A DNA stretch of 59,137 nt from an uncultured Clostridia bacterium (lineage in GTDB: Bacteria; Bacillota; Clostridia; Oscillospirales; Acutalibacteraceae), in contig CANPXF010000015.1 in assembly GCA_947585745.1 (NCBI GenBank), forward strand, positions 1 through 59,137, in the 5' to 3' direction. Positions within the stretch are counted from its first letter, which is position 1, and every line of letters begins with the position of its first letter. Made by a program: the position numbers and the translations under genes. The notes under the pieces were generated by a model, which had not been told where the DNA came from, made no database searches, and was given only the letters and a program-made list of their open reading frames with translations. Positions 15,301 to 23,627 of this stretch are shown here, one piece after another.

Positions 15301-15481
15301 TAAAATAAAAAAAGCGTACAACCGAAGTCGTACGCCAAAAACACATAGCTCCGATTGTCGCCAAACAAACTTAACATCTTCACTATAAAGTATGTCAAAT
15401 AGAGCATGCGTTTTTATCGAAAGATAAAAACAGACACACTTATAGTGAGCAGAAAAACATAAAATATTAAGTTTGTTCGGC
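15301..15481 (-). ncRNA. Structured small RNA C (tandem family)
   Basis: About 181 nt. The promoter is TTGCAG (15511-15516), 17 bases, TACAAT (15488-15493), and only the spacer end resembles those of A and B. P1 is CCGAACAAACTTAA with TTAAGTTTGTTTGG, P2 is TCACTATA with TATAGTGA and P3 is GTTTTTATC-TTTC-GATAAAAAC. Conserved AAGTGTGT, GCATGCTCT and CAATCGGAGCTATGTG are present. The terminator is a different sequence with a UUCG tetraloop (GCGTACGAC-TTCG-GTTGTACGC) and a T-run, so structure is kept while sequence changes. Confidence 0.75.
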
Positions 15482-15547
15482 AATATTATTGTATCACAAA
15501 GAATGATTATCTGCAAGTAAAAATCCAAATGCAATAATTTTTCTTTA

Positions 15548-15588
15548 TAAAATAAAAAAGCATACAACCGAAGTTGTACACCAAACAG
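15548..15588 (-). ncRNA. Remnant of a fourth small RNA copy
   Basis: Only the terminator of a fourth unit survives (GTGTACAAC-TTCG-GTTGTATGC followed on the minus strand by a T-run). The rest is replaced by intergenic repeat copy 5, so the repeat probably truncated the RNA gene. Confidence 0.6.
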
Positions 15589-15682
15589 GATAGAAAAGTT
15601 TTTAAAGAGTTTAAAAGTCTACAGCAGAACCTGTCCTACATATCCAAAACCAGACAGTGGCACAATTGTATGGGGGATTTTT
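15586..15682 (+). repeat. Terminator-linked intergenic repeat, copy 5 (cut at GGGGGAT)
   Basis: Contains AAAGTTTTTAAAGAG, AAAGTCTACAGCAGAACC, TATCCAAAACCAGACAGTGG and TGGGGGAT, then switches directly to TTTTTGAATTAAGAATT of copy 6. The same junction occurs in copy 12. Confidence 0.75.
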
Positions 15683-15903
15683 GAATTAAGAATTAAAAAT
15701 TAAGAATTAGATTTAAAGATAACCTTTTATTTCCTTTTCGAATCGGATTTAGAGGAAAAGTTTTTAAAAAGTCCAAAAAGTCTACAGCAGAACCTATACT
15801 CTATATCCAAAACAGGACAGAGGAAGAACGGTTTGGGGGAAATGAATTGTCCGAGAGGGACTGCACGGACTGATGTGGAAAATCCAAAAAACTGATGTGG
15901 AAA
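15683..15903 (+). repeat. Terminator-linked intergenic repeat, copy 6 (full)
   Basis: Full unit with the AT module, GATAACCTTTTATTTCC, TTTAGAGGAAAAGTTTTTAA and the complete core. Its end is locally duplicated (ACTGATGTGGAAAATCCAAA, ACTGATGTGGAAAATCTAAA) and touches the A-run of the next terminator. Confidence 0.8.
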
Positions 15904-15908
15904 ATCTA

Positions 15909-15948
15909 AAAAAAGCGTCGCAGTATAAAATTACTGCGACGCTTTTTT
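15909..15948. terminator. Strong symmetrical terminator
   Basis: Fifteen-base stem AAAAGCGTCGCAGTA/TACTGCGACGCTTTT (15911-15925 and 15932-15946) with T-runs on both strands. It may end the minus-strand asparaginase transcript. Nothing else is recognisable in 15949-16188. Confidence 0.85.
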
Positions 15949-16188
15949 GGATGAAATTGTGTGAATGCCGCTTATTGCAGCGATGTTTGACACATCTTTT
16001 GTGTGCATTTATATTGTACCCGATATTTTTTTATAAATCAACATTTATAGCAGAATGTAATTGCTATATGGATAAACTGTAAGGGTTAATTCTTTAACAA
16101 ACTAAAGAAAAACAAAACCGTAACATTTTGTAACGAACAACCGTTCTAATGTTAAAAATGTATTACAATGGTTACCAAAATATAAAAA

Positions 16189-17073
16189 TCAAAGCTTGTG
16201 CCAAAGCCAAATATACGCATATATGGGGGATACTTTTTTGTAAACCACAATATTTAGTTGCTTGAAGTCTTTTGTACTTTCGTACTGAAATCCCTCACCC
16301 GCCCCGACAAAATAAATCGGAACGGTAGAATTTTTGCAAAAATTTATAAAATCGTTGTCCTCGCTCGGCAGGGTTCCGCTGTGGTAGCTTTCAAGAAGAA
16401 CAGCCTTGCAGTCATTAGTTTTTGGGTATTTCATACCTGCGTGGGCGCGTATCCACAATACGGGGGATTTTTCAGGTAGGGTGAATTTTCCCTCGCCCTG
16501 TCTTTTATAGCTTTGAATAAGCCGTGTAAAATTTTTGTCCTTAAAATATCCGAACGCTCCGCCGAGCGCGGATAAACGGTCGCTGTAGGGCAGGTGGGGC
16601 AAAAGCGAATTTCCGAGAAAAATTTCGGGATACGAGCCTTCGTTTTTGTAGCTGACAAATACTCCGCCGATTTTTTGTTTTATAAATTCAACAGCGTATT
16701 TAAGGTTTGAAAGTCCGTTGCTTCGGCTGTCGGTTAAAATGTAGTTGCTCGATACAAGGACTATGGGGATTTTACTGTTTCCGAACGCGATTGAAAGCGC
16801 GGATGAGCTGTACTGGAGGGTGTCTGTGCCGTGAGTTATGATTATGCCGTCAAAACCGCCTTTCAGGCGCTGTTCGACACATTCAATCAAAGCGGATATA
16901 TACTTGCCGTTCAACTGCTCCGAAAGAATATAATAGGGCTGAAAACTCTCGACTTCAATACTGTCGTCGAGAGTTTTTAAAAGTTGAGATTTAGTTTTGG
17001 AAAAGGGGGAGATAAATCCGTTTTTAATTTGAGCGGAAATAGTTCCTCCCGTAAAAATAAGGGCTAATTTCAT
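16189..17073 (-). CDS. Asparaginase-family protein
   Basis: A 294-residue protein of the bacterial asparaginase family, which hydrolyses asparagine to aspartate and ammonia. The two active-site motifs are present: FTGGTISAQ with Thr11, and THGTDTLQYS with Thr83-Asp84. The SNYILTDSRSNG segment corresponds to the family's substrate-closing region. There is no signal peptide, so it is cytoplasmic. At 294 residues it is somewhat short and its C-terminal domain is divergent, so the exact substrate is less certain. Its start lies one base after the stop of the upstream FnIII/Ig-like gene with no clear RBS, suggesting translational coupling. Confidence 0.85.
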   Translation of the reverse strand: MKLALIFTGGTISAQIKNGFISPFSKTKSQLLKTLDDSIEVESFQPYYILSEQLNGKYISALIECVEQRLKGGFDGIIITHGTDTLQYSSSALSIAFGNSKIPIVLVSSNYILTDSRSNGLSNLKYAVEFIKQKIGGVFVSYKNEGSYPEIFLGNSLLPHLPYSDRLSALGGAFGYFKDKNFTRLIQSYKRQGEGKFTLPEKSPVLWIRAHAGMKYPKTNDCKAVLLESYHSGTLPSEDNDFINFCKNSTVPIYFVGAGEGFQYESTKDFKQLNIVVYKKVSPIYAYIWLWHKL

Positions 17074-17074
17074 T

Positions 17075-17959
17075 TTATTTTACCGTTACAATGATTTTAA
17101 TGTCTTGAACAGTATCTTCATATAAGACTGACGCGGTTAAGGTTGCGGTACCCTTTTTGACTCCTGTAATTACGCCGACAGAGCTTACCTTAGCGACGCT
17201 CTTTTTTGAGGACTTCCAGGTTACAAGACCTGTTGCGTAATAAGAGCTGAGCTTGTTGTAAATATCCTTATAAACCTCTCCCTTTTTAATTGTGAGATAT
17301 AGAGGGGTGTTCTCATCGGCATAATAGCCGTAAATTTCGCTCGCCTCGTTGCTTTTTGCCGAGCTGTAGCTTCCGTTATACGCCTTGATATAGTACTTGT
17401 AGGTGTTAATCTGCGTAGGAGTTTTTTTGTCCTTTACGGTTTTGTCAAGGTATTTTTTTGTTGAACCGCTTTTTATCGTAGCAATCTTTTTATATGAATT
17501 TTGCGATTTAAGCGAACGGTAAATACGGTATCCTTTCGCGCCCTTAATCTTTCTCCAGGTTAAGGTAATACCTTCCATATTAATCTGTTCCTCAGCGGAC
17601 AGCTGGGGCTTTTCAAGATAAATAATTTTAACCGCTTTGCTGTAAGCACTGCTCTTTTTCTTTGCGACTGCTTTAACCTTAAAAGTGTAGCTCGCTCCGG
17701 GGGAAAGGTTATCGTCTGTAAATTTTACTTTTTTTCCGCTGTAGGCGGTTTTGTATTTTTTAGCGGAGGATTTCTTGTATTTAAGAACATATTTTGTCGC
17801 TTTCTTTACCTTGGACCAACTCGCCTTAATTCCCTTTGAGGTGTTGCTCAATGTAAGCTTGGGCGCCTTGGGAGCCTTAACAGCAAGATACGGGCTTACG
17901 CTTAAAGCGCAAATCGCAACTGATAAAATCAGCGCGGATATAGATTTAATTTTTTTCAT
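17075..17959 (-). CDS. Secreted FnIII / Ig-like repeat protein
   Basis: A 294-residue exported protein. A signal peptide (1-25) is followed by two fibronectin type III-like modules (APKAPKLTLSNTSKGIKASW and the GITLTWRKIKGAKGYRIYR module) and a C-terminal Big_2-like Ig domain ending in GVITGVKKGTATLTASV. It is very rich in Lys, Ser and Tyr, like the larger paralogue at 18487-19689. There is no sorting signal. Of two ATGs, the second is chosen because GAGGTA lies seven bases before it. Likely a cell-surface or matrix protein. Confidence 0.78.
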   Translation of the reverse strand: MKKIKSISALILSVAICALSVSPYLAVKAPKAPKLTLSNTSKGIKASWSKVKKATKYVLKYKKSSAKKYKTAYSGKKVKFTDDNLSPGASYTFKVKAVAKKKSSAYSKAVKIIYLEKPQLSAEEQINMEGITLTWRKIKGAKGYRIYRSLKSQNSYKKIATIKSGSTKKYLDKTVKDKKTPTQINTYKYYIKAYNGSYSSAKSNEASEIYGYYADENTPLYLTIKKGEVYKDIYNKLSSYYATGLVTWKSSKKSVAKVSSVGVITGVKKGTATLTASVLYEDTVQDIKIIVTVK

Positions 17960-18035
17960 AATCATTACCTCATTTCAACTCTATTGTAACATATATAAAG
18001 GAATAAATCTATAGTAAATTTTGAGAATGGAAAAT

Positions 18036-18240
18036 TTAAAATTAAGAATTAAAATTAAGAATTAAGAATTAATAAGTTTAAGGTAAACTTTTATTTCCTT
18101 TAAAAAATCGTATTTAGATGAAAAGTTTAATAGAGATTTTTCGCAGAACCTGTCCTCCATATCCAAAACAAGACAATGGCACAATCGTCTGGGGGAAATG
18201 AATTTCCGAGAGGGAATGCACGGATTGATGTGGAGATAAA
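18036..18240 (+). repeat. Terminator-linked intergenic repeat, copy 7 (full)
   Basis: AT module, GGTAAACTTTTATTTCC, a diverged TTTAGATGAAAAGTTTAATA, and the core CGCAGAACCTGTCCTCC ... TCTGGGGGAAATG ... GATTGATGTGGAGATAAAA. It continues directly into copy 8. Confidence 0.8.
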
Positions 18241-18430
18241 AAATTAAGAATTAGATTTAAAGATAAACTTTTATTTCCTTTTCAGGTTGGATTTAGAGGA
18301 AAGTTTCTAAAAAGTCGAAAAAGTCTACAGCAGAACCTATCCTTACTATCCAAAGTAGGATAGAGGAAGAAATGTTTGGGGGAGATGATTTGCCCAAGAG
18401 GGAATGAAATGTCTGACGTGGAGATATAAA
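18241..18430 (+). repeat. Terminator-linked intergenic repeat, copy 8 (full)
   Basis: Second member of the pair. Its GACGTGGAGATATAAAA end adjoins the T-run (minus strand) of the terminator of the 18487-19689 gene. Confidence 0.82.
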
Positions 18431-18462
18431 AAATCAGTCGGGTATATAAAATACCCGACTGA
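18429..18462 (-). terminator. Terminator of the sortase/FnIII operon
   Basis: Stem TCAGTCGGGTAT/ATACCCGACTGA (18434-18445 and 18451-18462) followed on the minus strand by TTTTTTA. Confidence 0.87.
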
Positions 18463-18486
18463 ATATAAGTTTAAGTTATGCTTAAA

Positions 18487-19689
18487 TTAAGCTACCTCAA
18501 CCTCTACATATACTGTCTTAGAAACAGCCTTGTCGTAAGCAGTGCTTGCGCCCTTGTTGCCAAGTGAAGAAACAAGACCTGCAACAGAGTCAGAAAGGTT
18601 AACAGTAACAACTGCCTTACCAGCCTTTACAGCTGTGATAACGTCATCGTTAACTGTAACAACGTCTGTACCCTCTGTAACCTTAACATCGTGTAAGTCG
18701 TCGAGGTTAAATGTTTCGCAAAGGCCCTTGCCCTCTTTGTACTGCTCGCCTACAGCAAGCTGGAGAACAATATGAAGGTTGTTCTTGCTGTCACGGTAGT
18801 ATGAGTTAGCACCGTTTCTCTTGGGGAGATAAGGAGCTATAGATGTAGAATAGTCTATAGAAGTAGAACCGTTCTTTACAGCAACAACTATATACTGATA
18901 AGCTGTGGGGTTCTTGCTAACCTTTGTGTCTGTGTATGATGTTGAAGATGTTGAAGCGAGCTTTGTATAGTTATCATCGCCGAGCTTATATCTGTAAACA
19001 TCATAAGAAGACGCGCCCTTAACTGCATCCCATTTTACATTCATGCAAGTAGCGTCGGTGTTCTCTCTTGCTGTTACGTTTGCAACGCCGTCAAGATAAG
19101 TAGTAGACTTCTCTGTGCTGTAAAGTGATGAAGATTTTGTGCTTGTGTTGTAGCAACGGATTTTGTAGGTGTACTTTGTACCGGAAACAACGCTCTTATC
19201 GGTGTAAGAAGTTGATTTTACAGTAGCAACCTTCTTGTAAGAGCCGGTTGTCTTTCTGTAAACCTTGTACTGGTTAGCACCAGTTCTCTTAGTCCAGTTA
19301 AGTGTAACTTTCTTGTCGCCGTTATTAATGTTCTTAATAACTACATAGTTCATTCTTGTAATCTTAACAGCATTTGAAGCCTTGCTTGTCTTTTTGCCCT
19401 TAACTGCTTTAACTTTGTAAGTGTACTTCTTACCTGCTTTTACAGAAAGGTCCTTGACATAAGTCTTTTTGGTTGTCTTGATTACTTTACCGCCGCGGAT
19501 GAGCTTATACTTCTTGGCACCGCTTACCTTTTTCCAGGAAATCTTAATGCCCTTTTCGGTATTAGCAGCTTTAACACCCGTAGGCTTCTTAACTGTAGCC
19601 GCGGAAGCTGAAACAGCTCCTACTGCCATTGTAGATGCCACAGTAAGTGCGGCAAGTGCTGTGCTGATGATTTTAGTAGATTTTTTCAT
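18487..19689 (-). CDS. Secreted FnIII / Ig-like repeat protein, probably abundant
   Basis: A 400-residue exported protein with a classic signal peptide ending ASTMAVGAVSASA (about residue 30). Three FnIII-like modules follow (each with a W-K/T-G-A-x-x-Y-x-x-Y/I-R core, such as GIKISWKKVSGAKKYKLIR) and a C-terminal Ig-like domain (DVVTVNDDVITAVKAGKAVVTVN). Codon use is cleaner than in neighbouring genes (many GCT, ACA, AAG), suggesting high expression. RBS AGGAGG is strong. Last gene of the sortase operon; no LPXTG is visible, so it is probably retained non-covalently or as matrix. Confidence 0.8.
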   Translation of the reverse strand: MKKSTKIISTALAALTVASTMAVGAVSASAATVKKPTGVKAANTEKGIKISWKKVSGAKKYKLIRGGKVIKTTKKTYVKDLSVKAGKKYTYKVKAVKGKKTSKASNAVKITRMNYVVIKNINNGDKKVTLNWTKRTGANQYKVYRKTTGSYKKVATVKSTSYTDKSVVSGTKYTYKIRCYNTSTKSSSLYSTEKSTTYLDGVANVTARENTDATCMNVKWDAVKGASSYDVYRYKLGDDNYTKLASTSSTSYTDTKVSKNPTAYQYIVVAVKNGSTSIDYSTSIAPYLPKRNGANSYYRDSKNNLHIVLQLAVGEQYKEGKGLCETFNLDDLHDVKVTEGTDVVTVNDDVITAVKAGKAVVTVNLSDSVAGLVSSLGNKGASTAYDKAVSKTVYVEVEVA

Positions 19690-19734
19690 TTGAATCCTCC
19701 TATAATTTTAATCTATAAAAATTTTCATCACCGA

Positions 19735-20580
19735 CTAATTTGAAACTCTTTTACGCAGTATGTTGTGAAGTATCCACAACATAGCGCTTATAACAATAAG
19801 TACGACCGCGACAATCAGAATTACCATAAATACCGATTGTATGCAGGCTGTGTACATATCGTTTAAAGAGCGTGTAAGAATGGTTATTTTATTTATTACA
19901 CCGCTTAAAAATACCGCTGTCGGTATAATAAGCATAAACAGACCCGCTGAAGCCGTGCCGTAATAAATATATCTGACTGCGATATGTTTCCATTTATTTG
20001 TAAATATCAGAATTAACAAAATCGCCAGCGTAATAATTGCAGTAACGGTAATATACACATTTAATTTTGACGTGTATTTCATAACCGTTTTCTGAATCAT
20101 CGGAAAGTAGTTGATTTCAACATTCTGAACATAGATTTTTGACGCTTCTTCTACAAAGTAGTCAACGTTTTCTTCTGAAAAATCGCTTTCGTCAAGACCG
20201 TTTTCGTCTTCATATTGTTCAAGAGCTGTTCTTAAAGCGTCCTCAAAATTACTTGAGTCAACTTCAAGCTTTGAACCTGAGTAGAACGCGTCTACATAGC
20301 TTTGAACATCTTTGCGTACCAAAACCTCGTCCACAAAATCCTCAAAAAAGCTTTTGTCAAGACCGCTCGCGTCGCCTATGTCCATAAGGCTGTCAGTTAT
20401 TTCATCGCATAAATCCGTATAATAATCCGTCTGATTAAGCGTGTCGCTTAAAAAGCCCGAATTAAAAAGGGTAAATCTGAGCGTTGAAAATACGGAACAG
20501 GCAAAAATGCAAAATCCCAATGAGAAAGCAAGTATCAGATATAAAACCGATATAAAGGTTTTGTTTTTAAATATCTTCAT
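19735..20580 (-). CDS. Membrane protein of unknown function in the sortase operon
   Basis: A 281-residue protein with one N-terminal transmembrane helix (about 8-32), an acidic extracellular segment of about 140 residues (DLCDEITDSLMDIG, FEDALRTALEQYEDENGLDE) and three C-terminal helices (about 180-275). I do not recognise a family. It lies 12 bases after the sortase gene and 45 before the FnIII protein gene, so it may help the export or anchoring of their products. Confidence 0.75.
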   Translation of the reverse strand: MKIFKNKTFISVLYLILAFSLGFCIFACSVFSTLRFTLFNSGFLSDTLNQTDYYTDLCDEITDSLMDIGDASGLDKSFFEDFVDEVLVRKDVQSYVDAFYSGSKLEVDSSNFEDALRTALEQYEDENGLDESDFSEENVDYFVEEASKIYVQNVEINYFPMIQKTVMKYTSKLNVYITVTAIITLAILLILIFTNKWKHIAVRYIYYGTASAGLFMLIIPTAVFLSGVINKITILTRSLNDMYTACIQSVFMVILIVAVVLIVISAMLWILHNILRKRVSN

Positions 20581-20592
20581 AAACAGCCTCCC

Positions 20593-21264
20593 TTAATCGT
20601 AAAGACCGACAATCTGCGGTCCCGAAATTTTATCCGCGTAAACGAAAAATCTCTTTTCGGTAAGACCGAGCTCGTCAAAGGGATAGCAGGTATAAAGAAT
20701 TAAATTTTCCTTATCAGCCTTTAAGTCGTAGGATTTCTTGCTGTCTGCGTTATGAATTTTTGTGCTTGTTACCTTATATTCGTAATTTCCATAGCTTGTA
20801 CTGACTTTTACAACATCGCCTTTTTTAACATTTTTCAGCCCGTTAAAATAGGTGTTGTTGTGTCCCGCTACCAAAATAGTTTTGCCGTAGCCGGGAATAA
20901 AGCTTCCGGCATATACTCCTGCTCCGTTTCTGAGAGGTACGCTTCCGTCGCCGAAAAACAACTTTGCGTATACGTTGCGTTTGTCGATTCTGATTTCACC
21001 GAACTGCTTATTAATGCTCGGAAATTCAATCTCGGACGCGTCAATGGTATCACTGTTGTTATCGGTAGGGACAAAAATGTTTTCGTAGGATTTAGAGTAA
21101 TCAACCTGTTTGTCGGACAAAAACATATTTCCTATTGAAACGGCAAACGAAATGTTTGGATAAAATACCGCGGCAGTGAAAATACACATAACAATGCACA
21201 TCACTATCGGTACAATTATAAATTTTTTAATATTTTTGTCAATCTTTTTACTTGATTTCTTCAT
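20593..21264 (-). CDS. Sortase (class D-like)
   Basis: A 223-residue transpeptidase that links proteins with a C-terminal sorting signal to the cell wall or to each other. After a basic cytoplasmic start there is one membrane anchor (about 18-40), then the sortase domain with catalytic His in ILVAGHNNTYF, Cys in LILYTCYP and the downstream Arg in EKRFFVYAD. The order anchor-His-Cys is usual for class C/D/E enzymes, and the length fits class D. A TTG six bases upstream is an alternative start; neither has a clear RBS, and the gene overlaps the preceding one, so translation is probably coupled. Confidence 0.9.
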   Translation of the reverse strand: MKKSSKKIDKNIKKFIIVPIVMCIVMCIFTAAVFYPNISFAVSIGNMFLSDKQVDYSKSYENIFVPTDNNSDTIDASEIEFPSINKQFGEIRIDKRNVYAKLFFGDGSVPLRNGAGVYAGSFIPGYGKTILVAGHNNTYFNGLKNVKKGDVVKVSTSYGNYEYKVTSTKIHNADSKKSYDLKADKENLILYTCYPFDELGLTEKRFFVYADKISGPQIVGLYD

Positions 21265-21820
21265 ATACAAACGACTTTTTTCTTGAATAAATTACTCCTG
21301 CGCCTGCAAAAGAAAGCAATACCGCAAAAACCGAAACCGCAACATAAGGTGCAACGCTCTGCTGTGCGCCTGTGGTTTTAATTATGTTTCCCGAATCGTC
21401 AACGATAACCTCGCCGTCTTTGGAAATAACCTTAATGTCCTCAGCGTCGGAGCCTGCCGCGGCGGAAAGATTTAAAACAGCGGCGGCGGAGCTTGCATAT
21501 CCCATAAGAGTTTTTCGTTCGGAAGCGGATAACTCTTTAAGGCTTGATTTTCCGGTGCTTTGGAGGAACGAACGTCCCTGTGAAATAATACCGTTAATCT
21601 TGCCCGCCTGAGCCGATGTCATATCAATAGTATTAAAATACGCTTCTGCCTGATTAATATAGGAAGAAGGAACGTACACGCTGTTGCCTTTCATATTGGC
21701 GGGAGTACGCATACTGCTCAACACGCTTGATTCGCTGGAGTTAATACCCGCGGCAAAAGCGCCTGCGCAGGAAAGACAAACGATAAGTGCTGAAATAATA
21801 ATTGAAAATAACTTTTTCAT
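21248..21820 (-). CDS. Probable sortase substrate with non-canonical sorting signal
   Basis: A 190-residue exported protein: signal peptide (1-23), an Ala/Ser-rich helical body, then near the C-terminus IIKTTGAQQ followed by a hydrophobic helix (VAPYVAVSVFAVLLSFAGAG) and the basic tail YSRKKSFVYEEIK. This is the layout of a cell-wall sorting signal, with KTTG in place of LPXTG. It lies immediately upstream of, and overlaps, the sortase gene, which supports an enzyme-substrate pair. First gene of the operon. Confidence 0.72.
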   Translation of the reverse strand: MKKLFSIIISALIVCLSCAGAFAAGINSSESSVLSSMRTPANMKGNSVYVPSSYINQAEAYFNTIDMTSAQAGKINGIISQGRSFLQSTGKSSLKELSASERKTLMGYASSAAAVLNLSAAAGSDAEDIKVISKDGEVIVDDSGNIIKTTGAQQSVAPYVAVSVFAVLLSFAGAGVIYSRKKSFVYEEIK

Positions 21821-21874
21821 TGTAAAACCAATCCTTTAGTGAATTAAGATAGCATTAGCTTTTTTCACTCCTGT

Positions 21875-21903
21875 ATTCTAACATAAAAAAATTGAAATGT
21901 AAA
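21875..21903 (-). promoter_or_regulatory. Promoter of the sortase operon
   Basis: On the minus strand TTTACA (21898-21903) and TAGAAT (21875-21880) are 17 bases apart, 54 bases before the first gene. Confidence 0.65.
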
Positions 21904-22013
21904 GTGTATAAATACAATGTGGAAAAATTTGTTAATTAATGAGAAAACTTGCCGTTAAGAGTTCCGCATTTTGGGCGATTTTGCAGAAAATAATTGTTAT
22001 AATGAATAATATG

Positions 22014-22042
22014 TTGCATTTAAAAGATTAATGGTGTAAAAT
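22014..22042 (+). promoter_or_regulatory. Candidate promoter of the polysaccharide locus
   Basis: TTGCAT (22014-22019) and TAAAAT (22037-22042) with 17-base spacing, about 97 bases before the first gene. The AT-rich leader also contains a second TATAAT-like box at about 22069. Confidence 0.6.
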
Positions 22043-22138
22043 TGTACATTGAATATGAGTAAAAATGTATAATAATTAAAATATTATAGAAAAGTATTAT
22101 TATAACATCTTTATAACATCTTTTTGTGAGGTGCTCAA

Positions 22139-22900
22139 ATGGAAACTTATGAAAACAATCACGAGGAATATGAGGTTTCGCTCAGCGATATTTTAAAAAC
22201 ATTAAGACGAGGTATTTGGATTATTCTCGCAACGACCTTTGTTTTTGGAATATTGGCGTTCGGATATTCAAAGCTTTTTATACAAAAGCAGTACACAACT
22301 AATGTAAAGCTTTATGTTGAAACACTCAATCGCAGTGACAATTCATACGGTTCGCTCAACGATTATAACTATGCCACAAAGCTTGTGGATACTTATGTAA
22401 AAATGCTGACCACAAATAATTTTTACGAAAAGCTTTCGGAAAATCTGGACAATCGTTATACTCCTGTTGAGCTTAGTAAAATGGTAAATTTTGTCGCGGA
22501 CGATGAAATCCAGACGGAGGTTTTTAACGCTTTTGTAACGGCGACGTCTCCGACGGAAGCGAAGGTTATAGCTGACAGCTTGGCGGACACGGCTCCCTCG
22601 ATTATTTCCGCTTTAGACGATAACACGGAGCTTAAAATCGTAGACAACGCGGTTATTCCTACCGCGCCTTCATCTCCTAACGTTACGAGAAACACTCTTT
22701 TTGCCGCAATTATCGGATTTGTTCTTGCGCTTGTTTTCGTATTTGTAAGAGAGGCTCTCGACAACAAGATTAAATACTCTTCGGATTTAACAAACATCAG
22801 CGGTATTCCCGTGCTTTCAGCGATTCCCGATTTCGGTGAAGAAAAATTTATGCTCTGGAAAAAGGAAGATTTTCTTGAAGGAGAGGTAAATAATGGCTAA
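22139..22900 (+). CDS. Wzz/CapA-type polysaccharide chain-length protein
   Basis: A 253-residue membrane adaptor that with the next gene product controls polymer length and export of surface polysaccharide. It has an N-terminal helix (about 30-50), an extracellular Wzz domain (KQYTTNVKLYVETLNRSDNS), the PTAPSSPN proline motif before the second helix (about 178-198), and a short cytoplasmic tail that would activate the BY-kinase. The split of Wzz and kinase into two proteins is the Gram-positive arrangement. It overlaps the kinase gene by eight bases. Confidence 0.9.
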   Translation: METYENNHEEYEVSLSDILKTLRRGIWIILATTFVFGILAFGYSKLFIQKQYTTNVKLYVETLNRSDNSYGSLNDYNYATKLVDTYVKMLTTNNFYEKLSENLDNRYTPVELSKMVNFVADDEIQTEVFNAFVTATSPTEAKVIADSLADTAPSIISALDDNTELKIVDNAVIPTAPSSPNVTRNTLFAAIIGFVLALVFVFVREALDNKIKYSSDLTNISGIPVLSAIPDFGEEKFMLWKKEDFLEGEVNNG

Positions 22901-23597
22901 AAAAAATAATGCTCACAGAAGCAGGGCTTTGCGTTTTCAAATTACCGAAGCATATAAAAAGGCAAGAACTAACCTTGTTTATTCAATTATAAAGAAAGGC
23001 TGTAAAAAAATAATTTTTACAAGCTCGTATAAAAGCGAAGGAAAAACGACAACCGCTTTAAACGTCGCTACAGCTCTTTCACAGCAGGTCGGAACAAAGG
23101 TACTTGTTATCGACTGCGATTTGCGCCGTCCGACAGTCCATACGACTATGAATTTGAGTACGGACAAGGGACTTGCAAACTACTTAAACGATGAATGCGG
23201 TCTTGACGAGATTATTACAAATTCCGATATGGATAATCTTGATTTTATCACATTCGGAGCGATTCCGCCGAATCCTTCGGAGCTTCTTTCGAGCGACAGT
23301 ATGTCGGAAATGGTGAGCGCTCTTGAGGAGAAATACGATTATATTATTTTCGACACGCCTCCTGTAAATATGGTTGTCGATATGGTTCCGCTTATCGGTT
23401 TGTGCGACGGAGTTGTATTTGTCGTTAAAAACAACGAAACGACACTGCCCGATTTTAACCGCGCGGTGGAAACAATTAAGAGAAATAACGGTAAGATTTT
23501 AGGAATTATTATCAACGGTATTCCGACGCTCGAAACCTCAAAGGGAGCGTATTATCTTGCCGGAAGTAAAAAGAAACAGACAGATTATTACGAATAA
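22893..23597 (+). CDS. CpsD/EpsB-type tyrosine kinase (BY-kinase)
   Basis: A 234-residue autophosphorylating kinase that regulates polysaccharide assembly. It has the P-loop SSYKSEGKTTTALNVA, Walker A' LVIDCDLRRPT, Walker B DYIIFDTPP and a C-terminal tail ending in TDYYE that offers the tyrosines. RBS GGAGAGG lies at the end of the preceding gene. Confidence 0.93.
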   Translation: MAKKNNAHRSRALRFQITEAYKKARTNLVYSIIKKGCKKIIFTSSYKSEGKTTTALNVATALSQQVGTKVLVIDCDLRRPTVHTTMNLSTDKGLANYLNDECGLDEIITNSDMDNLDFITFGAIPPNPSELLSSDSMSEMVSALEEKYDYIIFDTPPVNMVVDMVPLIGLCDGVVFVVKNNETTLPDFNRAVETIKRNNGKILGIIINGIPTLETSKGAYYLAGSKKKQTDYYE

Positions 23598-23627
23598 AAT
23601 TAACAAAATGAATGCGGGTGTCCGATT

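Noticed and set aside
14832..15481. 6S RNA
   Set aside because: Size and end-pairing are similar, but three tandem copies, a terminal pseudoknot with the 3' block and no clear open-promoter-like central bubble do not fit.
15059..15567. ORFs of 67 and 89 codons on the minus strand over the small RNA genes
   Set aside because: They cross promoters and terminators of the RNA units, lack ribosome binding sites and are not conserved between copies at protein level.
15873..16082. ORF of 69 codons
   Set aside because: It runs through a repeat end and a strong terminator hairpin and has no RBS.
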